Positions 1 to 6,688 of a stretch of 13,011 bases of DNA are shown here, one piece after another. Under the pieces are notes generated by a model that ran no database searches, was not told the DNA's origin, and saw nothing but the letters and a program-made list of their open reading frames with translations. Position numbers and translations under genes: made by a program. This DNA comes from CAYJAD01 sp964368075 (GTDB lineage: Bacteria > Desulfobacterota > Desulfovibrionia > Desulfovibrionales > Desulfovibrionaceae), in NCBI GenBank assembly GCA_964368075.1, contig CAYJAD010000064.1, forward strand, positions 1 through 13,011, given 5' to 3'. Numbering within the stretch: position 1 is the stretch's first letter; every line of letters starts with the position of its first letter.

Positions 1-54
1 CGTAAGGCTCGTAAGGCTCGTAAGGCTCGTAAGGCTCGTAAGGCTCGTAAGGCT
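1..54 (+). repeat. Six tandem copies of a 9-bp unit (CGTAAGGCT)
   Basis: Six identical 9-bp units begin at base 1 and so probably continue upstream of the window. The unit is three codons long, so gain or loss of copies changes the length of the Arg-Lys-Ala tail without shifting the frame. Perfect identity at the DNA level points to recent slippage expansion. Confidence 0.95.
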
Positions 55-93
55 CTGAAAAAAGGGAAAGAGGCTTCGTTAAGAATAAATTAG
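1..93 (+). CDS. C-terminal end of a basic protein with Arg-Lys-Ala repeats (5' partial)
   Basis: Frame 1 is open from the window edge to a TAG at 91-93 and encodes 30 residues. Six exact copies of the codon triplet CGT-AAG-GCT (Arg-Lys-Ala) are followed by the tail LKKGKEASLRIN. The repeat keeps the reading frame, and the stop comes shortly after it, as expected for the end of a real gene rather than random DNA. Basic Ala-rich C-terminal tails of this kind occur on nucleic-acid-binding proteins such as histone-like proteins, RNases and RNA helicases. The body of the protein lies outside the window, so the family cannot be named. I see no hairpin with a T-run just after the stop. Confidence 0.72.
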   Translation, partial: RKARKARKARKARKARKALKKGKEASLRIN

Positions 94-514
94 CAAAAAA
101 AAAATTCGACGTCAAGAAAAGAATGTATTTTTTTTCACAAGCTCCTTTTCTCACAATATCTATATATGAGAAAGAATTTTTCTTATTCTCCTTAAATCAC
201 CACTACCCTTTCGCAGATATTGCGGCAACTATTGGAAACATAGATTATTTAAAATACACAAGAAACAGTAAAACTAATCCCTTTTCTGAATTGTATTATA
301 GCAAAAAAAAAAGTTCTTGTACAGTACCTAGCGTCAACTTTCTTAAAATTCACATAGAAAACGTATTTCTTTTTTTTAATTCACAAATTCATGGTGTTAT
401 ATAACGCATGTTTGATAAGTGATTTTTTTCACAATTAACTTTTAAAGTTTTAAAAATTTTTGTTGCTTGCGTACTCCGTCAATTCGGGCTAAAGGGGGGC
501 TAGAAAGAACACCA
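94..514. other. AT-rich intergenic stretch with no supported gene
   Basis: This stretch between the Arg-Lys-Ala gene and the structured leader is very rich in A and T runs. It holds an open frame of 93 codons (123-404), but that frame is Phe-rich, has no convincing ribosome binding site and resembles no family I know, so I do not call it. The sequence GGGCTA occurs twice close together, at 486-491 and 497-502. I could not find a promoter with both hexamers well placed. Confidence 0.6.
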
Positions 515-671
515 AAGCTTGCTGCTGAAAATATTTTTCACAGCTTGCTTAAATCAAAGGCGTGAAAACCACAAAATTTTAAATGGCTAGGGCTAATTTG
601 CCCCACTGCTTTTGATTTTATAGCCAACAGCGCTCTAAAAAAACATGGAATTTTCCATACGCTGTTATGGC
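515..671 (+). ncRNA. Structured leader or small RNA with three consecutive stem-loops
   Basis: Three hairpins sit almost end to end. Hairpin A (515-550) pairs AAGC/GCTT, GCTG/CAGC and TGAAAA/TTTTCA with a 2x2 T-T internal loop, one bulged C and a TAT loop. Hairpin B pairs 551-564 with 604-618: 14 base pairs with one G-U pair and one bulged T, enclosing a small GGGC/GCCC hairpin at 590-603. Hairpin C pairs 623-632 with 660-671: 10 pairs with a two-base bulge, enclosing an ATGGA/TCCAT hairpin at 645-658. None is followed by a T-run, so they are not simple terminators. The array ends 20 bases before the AGGG ribosome binding site of the 702 gene, so it is probably its 5' leader; a separate small RNA is possible. 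It matches no riboswitch class I can name. Confidence 0.45.
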
Positions 672-701
672 AAGCCTTTAACAATTATATAGGGATAGAA
701 C

Positions 702-3700
702 ATGGACAACGACAAGTCACAACGCGACGACCGCGGTGCGTACACGAGCGACGGAAAGAAAGATAAATCAGAAGGATTTCGCTCAGAAAAAAGAGGCCCT
801 CGCTCCTTTGGGCATAACGATGATGGCGACCGTAAAAGCTTTCGAGATAGAGAGCGCCGCCCCATGCCAAGAAAATTTGTAGGCCGTGGAGACAGAAAGC
901 CACGTTTTGATGGCAATGAAGGAAATCAAGAAGAGCGTTCTAGTTTTTCTCATAGAGATAGAAGACCGCGCCCAGACGGTGCTTTCTCTCCTAGAAATGA
1001 TAATCGCGGTGAGGGACGTCCTTCCTTCAGACAAGATGGACAAAAACGCGATTTTGAACAACGCCGTCCGCGCCGTGAAGGTTCATCATATAATGATAGA
1101 GACCAGCGCCCAAGACAAGACTACCAAGGTGGAGAGCGTCGTCCGCGTTCTTTTGATGAAAAAAGCTCTCGTTTCCATGATGGCGATAAACGCCCCTATT
1201 CTCAAAACAGAGACTCTCGCCCCCAAGGGCAAGATAGAGAGCGCCGCCCTTTCTCTCGCGATCGTGATAATGAAAGGCGCCCTTTCCGTAATGAAGGTGA
1301 AGGCGGTAGACGCCCTGATTTCAAAGATAGAGACCGTCGTCCGTATGGACAAGATCGTGAGCGTCGCCCTTTCCATGGCGAAGGTGAAGGTGGCAGACGC
1401 CCTGATTTCAAAGACAGAGATCGCCGTCCGTATGGGCAAGATCGTGAACGCCGCCCCTTCTCTCATGATCGTGATAATGAAAAGCGCCCTTTCCGTAATG
1501 AAGGTGAAGGCGGCAGACGACCTGATTTTAAAGACAGAGACCGTCGTCCGTATGGACAAGATCGTGAGCGTCGCCCTTATGGACAAGACAGGGAGCGCCG
1601 TCCTTATGGGCAGGATCGTGACCGTCGCCCTTCTTATGATCGTGGGGAGCGCCGTCCGCATGATGGTCGTGATTTTCGCAACTCACAAGAGCAAAGACGC
1701 CCAAGACCAGACTCTTATCAGCAAGAAGACAGACGCCCTTCTTATGATGACAGAGACAAAAGCCCACGCCAGTTTACACCAGAAGATACTTCACCTGTAA
1801 ATTCTCATGAGCATACAGTAAATGCAGCCATGCCTTTTGAAGAGCAGGCAGCACCCGTAGATACAGGCAGCAGCTATGCTTCACCTCTTATGGATGCAGC
1901 TTATGACGACAGCACAAATTACGATGCCTCTGAGTCTGAGAATTTCTCAAAAGCTGAGTCTTCTGCAGAATATGATGCAGAAAACCAAGAACAGCCTCGC
2001 AGAGATTTTGAAGACAGACCCAGAGAAAGTGGCCCAGCCTACTTTACAGATATGAACCGTCCCTTTGGTCGTGGTGGTCGTGGTGCACGCGGCGATAAAC
2101 GCCCTCCTCTGCGCGAAACTGTTATGAATATGGATAAAGATCTTTTAAAGATGTTGGCGCGCCGTTGTAACATTATTGGAAAAATGAAGGCCAAGTCCGG
2201 CTATCTAGAGGTACGTGAAGAAAAAGAAATTCGCGCATCTTGGGAAAAATCTGCCACACAAATGACCCGCGATCCACGCATTGTGCATCAGCTTTTTGCT
2301 CTCATGCAGGAAATCACTTTTTCGGCAAAACCCGAAGAAGGAATGGCTAAGCGCACAGGCTTTAACTTGGCTCCACCAGCTTTGCCTGTAAGTATTCGTA
2401 TGCATGCACCTTTGGTAAGTCGCCGAAGTCGTTTATTTCTTGCCATGGCGGGAGCTTCTGGCTCTGCCTGTCGCATGGCCCCCAGCTTATTAGATGATTC
2501 TAGCGTAGAATGTATTAAAATGTTTAATCAATGCGCCACATCCCTTGCATGGGACGATGATGGCACCCTGATTTCTCGCGAAGGTGGCGGCCTTTCCTTG
2601 CCCGATAAAGTTATTTTTGTGGGTGATGACATTTTAAACTTCTTCCTTTTACTGGGGCATTACGTCAGTCAAAATACCAGAGCAAAATTCACCGGTGAAT
2701 CTAGTCTTAAAAATGCAGACCTTACTGCCGTACGTTCCTTTTTACCACAATTGGGCGCACGCTTAAGCAATGTTATGCCGCACGGCGCTGGTTTCCCCAT
2801 TCGCTTAGAGTGCTCTGGAATCTTACCTCACGCTGTGGATATTCCAGAAGATTTGCCTGCGGATTGCGTTCTTGGTTTACTTTTGGCTGCTCCTTTCTGG
2901 GAAAATGCCATGAGCTTTGACCTGCGCTTCCATCCCAATGCAGATGATATTTTGGAAGAAGCACTGGCTGTACTCACACCATGCAAGGCAAAAATACGCC
3001 GTGAAGAGCAAACCCTGCATTTCACACCTTGCACCATAAAAACCCCCTCCACGCCAGAGTTAGGCATGGATCTGCAATTTGCCGCCTATATTCTTGCTTT
3101 GCCCTTGGTTCATGGTGGGCAAGTACATCTGGATGGCATATGGCCACAATGTCCTGTGGCGCAATATATTGAAGAGCTTTTCCTCTTCCTTGAATTACAT
3201 ATAGAAAAAAGCGCTGGCGGCATCAGCACAAGTCATGCCGAGATAGAAATCCCCTCCAAAGATGAGCAAGCGCAAAACCTTGAAATGCCTTCTGAGGACA
3301 ATTCTGACAGCGAAGATATGCCAGAAGCTTTTGCCGATGAGGCTTCTCAGGAAAACGCTCCTTTTGCTACAAGCTTTGATGTGTATGCAGAAGAAGAAAA
3401 TCAAGAAGAAGACGAAATTATGCATCCCTTGGAAAATATGCATATTCCTTCCTCTGCTTTGTGGAGCGATGGCCGTTTCTTACCCCTTCTTGCAGCCTGC
3501 ACCTTCATTATAGCTTTGCGTCATCAAGGAAAAAAGCGTATGGTACTGCCTAGCGAGGCTCAGGGAGAAATTATGGAAAATTTCTTCAACTACCTTGGCT
3601 TTGAATATGTGGAAGACGGATTCACCCTCGATGTGTCTCGTCAACGTCGTGACCCACACGCTGTCTGGACGGCTCCCACGCCGGCTTGGGCTCTAGCTTT

Positions 3701-3923
3701 TGCCTTAGCCGCCGCTGCAAAGCCGCACAGCAAACTTAGCAATCCCGGTATCATGACAAGCCTTTATCCACAGTTCTGGAATTTGTATAATGCCCTGCCC
3801 TCTTTTGACATTAAAAAGAACGTTACGGAGCAAAAAAATGACAAACCTGTCCGACGACGAATTATTGCCGCAGACCAAGAAGGAACTCGAAGCGGAGATA
3901 GCCCAGATCGAGATAATGCTTGA
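702..3923 (+). CDS. Chorismate-mutase-like / degenerate EPSP-synthase-like fusion with long Arg/Asp-rich N-terminal tail
   Basis: The start follows AGGG (691-694) by seven bases. Residues 1-465 are low-complexity and highly charged, built on RRP, DRDRRP and YGQDRERRP units. Residues about 469-540 resemble the AroQ chorismate mutase helical bundle (LRETVMNMDKDLLKMLARRC, KMKAK, VREEKE). Residues about 558-1033 follow the order of EPSP synthase (AroA): SRLFLAMA, FVGDD, FTGESSLKNADL, LPQLGARLS, GAGFPIRLECSGILP, MDLQFAAYILA, and the family-like end GIMTSLYPQFW. By eye, E. coli AroA residues Lys22, Arg124, the Ser-Ser-Gln site, Lys340, Glu341, Arg344, Arg386 and Lys411 are all replaced, while Ser23, Arg27 and Asp313 equivalents remain. 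An acidic insert (about 843-912) interrupts the domain. A pseudoenzyme with a binding, scaffolding or regulatory role is likely; no signal peptide or membrane segment is visible. The domain calls are firmer than any function. Confidence 0.85.
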   Translation: MDNDKSQRDDRGAYTSDGKKDKSEGFRSEKRGPRSFGHNDDGDRKSFRDRERRPMPRKFVGRGDRKPRFDGNEGNQEERSSFSHRDRRPRPDGAFSPRNDNRGEGRPSFRQDGQKRDFEQRRPRREGSSYNDRDQRPRQDYQGGERRPRSFDEKSSRFHDGDKRPYSQNRDSRPQGQDRERRPFSRDRDNERRPFRNEGEGGRRPDFKDRDRRPYGQDRERRPFHGEGEGGRRPDFKDRDRRPYGQDRERRPFSHDRDNEKRPFRNEGEGGRRPDFKDRDRRPYGQDRERRPYGQDRERRPYGQDRDRRPSYDRGERRPHDGRDFRNSQEQRRPRPDSYQQEDRRPSYDDRDKSPRQFTPEDTSPVNSHEHTVNAAMPFEEQAAPVDTGSSYASPLMDAAYDDSTNYDASESENFSKAESSAEYDAENQEQPRRDFEDRPRESGPAYFTDMNRPFGRGGRGARGDKRPPLRETVMNMDKDLLKMLARRCNIIGKMKAKSGYLEVREEKEIRASWEKSATQMTRDPRIVHQLFALMQEITFSAKPEEGMAKRTGFNLAPPALPVSIRMHAPLVSRRSRLFLAMAGASGSACRMAPSLLDDSSVECIKMFNQCATSLAWDDDGTLISREGGGLSLPDKVIFVGDDILNFFLLLGHYVSQNTRAKFTGESSLKNADLTAVRSFLPQLGARLSNVMPHGAGFPIRLECSGILPHAVDIPEDLPADCVLGLLLAAPFWENAMSFDLRFHPNADDILEEALAVLTPCKAKIRREEQTLHFTPCTIKTPSTPELGMDLQFAAYILALPLVHGGQVHLDGIWPQCPVAQYIEELFLFLELHIEKSAGGISTSHAEIEIPSKDEQAQNLEMPSEDNSDSEDMPEAFADEASQENAPFATSFDVYAEEENQEEDEIMHPLENMHIPSSALWSDGRFLPLLAACTFIIALRHQGKKRMVLPSEAQGEIMENFFNYLGFEYVEDGFTLDVSRQRRDPHAVWTAPTPAWALAFALAAAAKPHSKLSNPGIMTSLYPQFWNLYNALPSFDIKKNVTEQKNDKPVRRRIIAADQEGTRSGDSPDRDNA
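1227..1631 (+). repeat. In-gene repeats encoding Arg/Asp-rich units (27-nt unit and 207-nt higher-order repeat)
   Basis: Within the 702 gene, residues 176-214 recur almost unchanged at 245-283, an offset of 69 residues (207 nt). A GEGGRRPDFKDRDRRPY block appears three times, beginning at residues 199, 228 and 268. The array ends with three nine-residue units of the YGQDRERRP type (284-310; the last has Asp for Glu). The copies differ mostly at third codon positions (CGT/CGC, GAT/GAC, GAG/GAA) while the amino acids stay the same. Confidence 0.85.
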
Positions 3924-4095
3924 GGAAAATGACGCCGCTTTGCGCACTTTGCTCATAGCAGAAGATCCACAAAGTGGTGTTTTTTACGCGCAAGACATAC
4001 ACGAGTTGCGCCAAAAAAAAATGGTGCTGCTTACGCGAAAACAATTGCGCGAAGTACGCATTAGGCGAATTTTGTACAACGAGCAAGAAGATTAA
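3838..4095 (+). CDS. Small charged helical protein, unknown function
   Basis: The open frame begins upstream at 3790, but the ATG at 3838 is preceded by GGAG (3827-3830) with seven bases between, so I start there; this gives 85 residues. The first 86 bases overlap, in another frame, the C-terminal tail of the chorismate-mutase/EPSP-synthase-like gene, so the two are translationally close and probably coupled. The protein is hydrophilic and largely helical by composition (acidic residues 5-31, basic Arg/Lys-rich residues 57-78) and could form a short coiled coil. It has no signal peptide, membrane segment or metal-binding motif. I do not recognise the family. Its position before the terminator makes it the last gene of this unit. 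Confidence 0.7.
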   Translation: MTNLSDDELLPQTKKELEAEIAQIEIMLEENDAALRTLLIAEDPQSGVFYAQDIHELRQKKMVLLTRKQLREVRIRRILYNEQED

Positions 4096-4140
4096 CATCT
4101 AAAGCTCTTATACAAATCAAAAACACGCACATAAAAGTAA

Positions 4141-4180
4141 AAGCCCAATACCGTTGAATAAATAGTATTGGGCTTTTTTT
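4141..4180 (+). terminator. Intrinsic terminator after the 702-4095 unit
   Basis: AAGCCCAATAC (4141-4151) pairs perfectly with GTATTGGGCTT (4165-4175) across a 13-base loop, and the stem runs into seven Ts (4174-4180). This is a classic rho-independent terminator, 45 bases after the stop of the 85-aa gene. Confidence 0.93.
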
Positions 4181-4315
4181 ACAACGCAGGACATCTTTAC
4201 ACTACGCATGCTTCATGCTATGCACACTTTATGAAATACACAAAAATGAAATATTGGAATTTTTCCTTTCTCTTTTTTGGAAATCTAAAATGTGTTTTAT
4301 TTTTCATATAATATT

Positions 4316-4339
4316 TCCTCTTCATGAGGATTTTTTTTT
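4316..4339 (+). promoter_or_regulatory. Short hairpin followed by nine Ts upstream of pyrB
   Basis: TCCTC (4316-4320) pairs with GAGGA (4326-4330) around a TTCAT loop and is followed by nine Ts. It looks like a weak terminator or attenuator in front of pyrB. A perfect TATAAT lies immediately upstream at 4307-4312, but I see no good -35 for it, and its start point would fall inside the hairpin. Confidence 0.35.
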
Positions 4340-4366
4340 GCTAAAAACTTTCCGTCCAAGTAAACT
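4338..4366 (+). promoter_or_regulatory. Candidate sigma-70 promoter of the pyrB operon
   Basis: TTGCTA (4338-4343) and TAAACT (4361-4366) are separated by exactly 17 bases and each match four of six consensus positions. Transcription would begin near 4373, leaving a leader of about 27 bases before pyrB. This is the best-spaced pair I found in the gap, but both hexamers are imperfect. Confidence 0.35.
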
Positions 4367-4399
4367 CGTAAAATAACATCCAACACAAGAAGTAGTATT

Positions 4400-5344
4400 A
4401 TGAATGAAGCACCCTATCAATGGCCTCACAAAGACCTCTTAGATGTGCACCAATTAAGCAAAGAAGATGTGCACCATGTTCTCGACTTGGCAGGCAGTTT
4501 TCAAGAAATCAATAGACGGCCTGTGAAAAAAGTTCCCACCTTAAAGGGCAAAAGTATCATTCTCTTCTTTTCAGAAGATAGCACGCGCACAAAAGTGTCC
4601 TTTGATGTTGCCGGAAAACGGCTTTCCGCAGACACCTTTGCCCTTGGCAAAAGCGGTTCTAGCATAAAGAAAGGAGAAAGCCTTAAAGATACTGGCCTCA
4701 CGTTGCAAGCCATGAATCCGGATATCATTGTCATACGCCATTCCAGCAGTGGCGCGGCGCAATATCTTGCAGAACTTTTACCGTGTGGCATTGTTAATGG
4801 CGGTGACGGCTGGCATGCACACCCCACGCAAGCTCTCCTCGATTGTTTTTCATTGCGTAGCATTTGGGGTGAACACTTTGCCGGAAAAACCTTACTTATT
4901 CTTGGCGATGTAGCCCATAGTCGTGTGGCTCGTTCTAATATTCAATTGCTAACCCTGCTCGGGGTTAACGTGCGCGTGTGTGCTCCGCGTACCTTATTGC
5001 CCGCAGGCATTGGCACATGGCCTGTGGAAATTTACCACAATTTAGCCAAAGCCGCAGAAGGGGTGGATGCTATCATGTGTCTACGTTTACAATTAGAGCG
5101 GCAAGAAGCGGGACTGCTACCTTCTTTGGCAGAATATTCACGCCGATTTTGCCTTACTCCGCACATTGTGGCGCAAGCCAACGAAAATGCCAAAATTCTT
5201 CACCCCGGCCCCATGAACAGAGGGCTAGAAATTTCTGCCGAAGTGGCCGACGCGCCCAATTCTTTGGTGCTTGAACAGGTCAATGCCGGTGTAGCTACAC
5301 GCATGGCTGTGCTCTATTTACTGGCACACAGAAAGGATGTGTAA
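4400..5344 (+). CDS. pyrB: Aspartate carbamoyltransferase catalytic chain
   Basis: PyrB joins carbamoyl phosphate and L-aspartate to give N-carbamoyl-aspartate, the committed step of pyrimidine synthesis, in the cytoplasm. The 314 residues match the usual catalytic-chain length. The carbamoyl-phosphate motif is STRT at 61-64 (within FSEDSTRTKVSFD; the usual following Arg is Lys65). The mobile-loop KKGES is at 90-94, Arg113-His114 corresponds to the R105 region of the E. coli enzyme, HPTQALLD is at 141-148, LRLQLER at 228-234 supplies the aspartate-binding Arg and Gln, and HPGPMNRG is at 268-275. All expected active-site groups are present. The ribosome site is weak (AGAAG, 4388-4392). pyrC follows after 64 bases with no terminator between, so they form an operon. 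No pyrI regulatory-chain gene is next to it. Confidence 0.97.
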   Translation: MNEAPYQWPHKDLLDVHQLSKEDVHHVLDLAGSFQEINRRPVKKVPTLKGKSIILFFSEDSTRTKVSFDVAGKRLSADTFALGKSGSSIKKGESLKDTGLTLQAMNPDIIVIRHSSSGAAQYLAELLPCGIVNGGDGWHAHPTQALLDCFSLRSIWGEHFAGKTLLILGDVAHSRVARSNIQLLTLLGVNVRVCAPRTLLPAGIGTWPVEIYHNLAKAAEGVDAIMCLRLQLERQEAGLLPSLAEYSRRFCLTPHIVAQANENAKILHPGPMNRGLEISAEVADAPNSLVLEQVNAGVATRMAVLYLLAHRKDV

Positions 5345-5408
5345 TTTTTTTTAGGCATTGCGAAGATATTTTTTCAAAAAACGAACTACTCTTATTTAAG
5401 GAGCCATT

Positions 5409-6674
5409 ATGTCTCGCTTACTATGTATAAAAAATGCTGATTATTTGGGCGCCCGTGTCAATGTGCATGTGGAAGGTTCTAGCATTCGTACTATGACCCC
5501 CTACGGTAAACCTATTCCTGAAGAGGCAGAAGTTTTTGATGCCGATGGTTTACTACTTTTTCCTTCTTTTATTGATGCCCACGTGCATCTACGTGAACCG
5601 GGCTTTGAATACAAAGAAGATGTAGCTTCTGGCTTAGCCGCAGCTTTGCATGGGGGCTTTGGCGCGGTCATGTGTATGGCCAATACATCCCCTGTAAATG
5701 ATACGGCTGCCGTCACATCCTATATTATAGCACAAGGAAAAAAAGCTTTTCCCTATGGCCCCACCGTATACCCTGTCGGCGCGGCAACCAAAGGCCTTTT
5801 AGGCAAAGAAATGGCACCTTTGGCAGAGTTAAAAGATGCAGGGTGCGTGGCTATTTCCAATGACGGACATTCCATGGAAAATACTGAGCTCTTGCGCCGC
5901 ATTATGGAATACGCCGCCGATTTAGATCTCATCGTCATCGACCATTGCGAAGACGCTGCTTTAGCCAAAGGCGCCCATATGAATGAGGGCATTACCAGTG
6001 GGCGCATTGGCGTAAAAGGCCAACCCACTGTGGGTGAAGCCATGCAAGCTGCCAGAGATATTTTGCTGGCAGAATATTTGAATATACCAGTGCATATTGC
6101 GCATGTTTCTTGCAAAGCTGTCGTCGATTTACTGCGCTGGGCTAAACAACGTGGGGTTAAGGTAACGGCTGAAACTTGCCCTCACTATTTATTACTTGAT
6201 GATTCAGCTTTAGAGAATTATGGTACCAATGCCAAGGTTAATCCCCCTTTGCGCACTCCTGTAGATAGAGATGCCCTGCGTGAAGCCGTAAAAGACGGTA
6301 CCATTGATATTCTGATTACAGACCATGCGCCCCACGCTGCCCACGAAAAAGATTGCCCGCTAGACGAAGCCCCCAATGGCTTCACCGGACTTGATTTGGC
6401 TGTAACTCTTTCATGGAAATTAGTAGAAGAAGGCGTTATGAATAGCGGAGATATGCAACGCTTATGGTGCAACCGCCCAGCAGAAATTTTCAATTTGCCC
6501 TTCAATGGCTTTGCCCCTGGCGACAGGGCAGACTTCTTTCTTTTTGACCCCAAGCACAGTTGGGAAGTCACGGAAAAGACCTTATATTCAAAAAGCTGCA
6601 ACACCCCTTTTAAAGGCCAAACCGTACAAGGAAAAGTTGTGGCTCATTGGCTACAAGGTCACAAAATACTTTAA
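5409..6674 (+). CDS. pyrC: Dihydroorotase, type I, catalytically intact
   Basis: PyrC closes N-carbamoyl-aspartate to dihydroorotate, the step after PyrB. The 421-residue length and motifs fit the type I (AllB/PyrC) amidohydrolase family. Metal and active-site residues are all visible: DAHVHLREPG at 56-65 (His58, His60, Arg62), Asp152 in NDGH, His179 in DHCED, His232 in AHVSCK, Asn278 in VNPPLR, and Asp305 with His309 in TDHAPH. It is therefore not one of the inactive PyrC-like chains that merely support PyrB in some bacteria. The start has AAGGAG (5398-5403) five bases upstream. It lies in an operon with pyrB; in some bacteria with this gene pair the two enzymes form a complex, which is possible here but not shown by the sequence. 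Confidence 0.96.
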   Translation: MSRLLCIKNADYLGARVNVHVEGSSIRTMTPYGKPIPEEAEVFDADGLLLFPSFIDAHVHLREPGFEYKEDVASGLAAALHGGFGAVMCMANTSPVNDTAAVTSYIIAQGKKAFPYGPTVYPVGAATKGLLGKEMAPLAELKDAGCVAISNDGHSMENTELLRRIMEYAADLDLIVIDHCEDAALAKGAHMNEGITSGRIGVKGQPTVGEAMQAARDILLAEYLNIPVHIAHVSCKAVVDLLRWAKQRGVKVTAETCPHYLLLDDSALENYGTNAKVNPPLRTPVDRDALREAVKDGTIDILITDHAPHAAHEKDCPLDEAPNGFTGLDLAVTLSWKLVEEGVMNSGDMQRLWCNRPAEIFNLPFNGFAPGDRADFFLFDPKHSWEVTEKTLYSKSCNTPFKGQTVQGKVVAHWLQGHKIL

Positions 6675-6688
6675 TAAAGTGAGTTTTT

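Noticed and set aside
1..54. Possible CRISPR array or mobile-element end
   Set aside because: The 9-bp units have no spacers and encode an in-frame Arg-Lys-Ala tail ending in a stop, so a coding repeat explains them.
123..404. 93-codon open frame in the left intergenic region
   Set aside because: Phe-rich translation of AT-rich DNA, no convincing ribosome site, no recognisable motif; likely chance.
1086..1661. 191-codon open frame on the minus strand
   Set aside because: Lies opposite the Arg/Asp repeats of the fusion gene; its repetitive Ile/Arg/Thr product is a mirror of the repeat codons and has no start signal.
886..1800. 304-codon open frame on the plus strand in another frame
   Set aside because: Shadow of the repetitive region of the 702-3923 gene; its own product is simple-sequence with no family features.
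4231..4253. Direct repeat ATGAAATA twice, 15 bases apart, upstream of pyrB
   Set aside because: Eight-base repeats in AT-rich DNA are expected by chance; no palindromic character.
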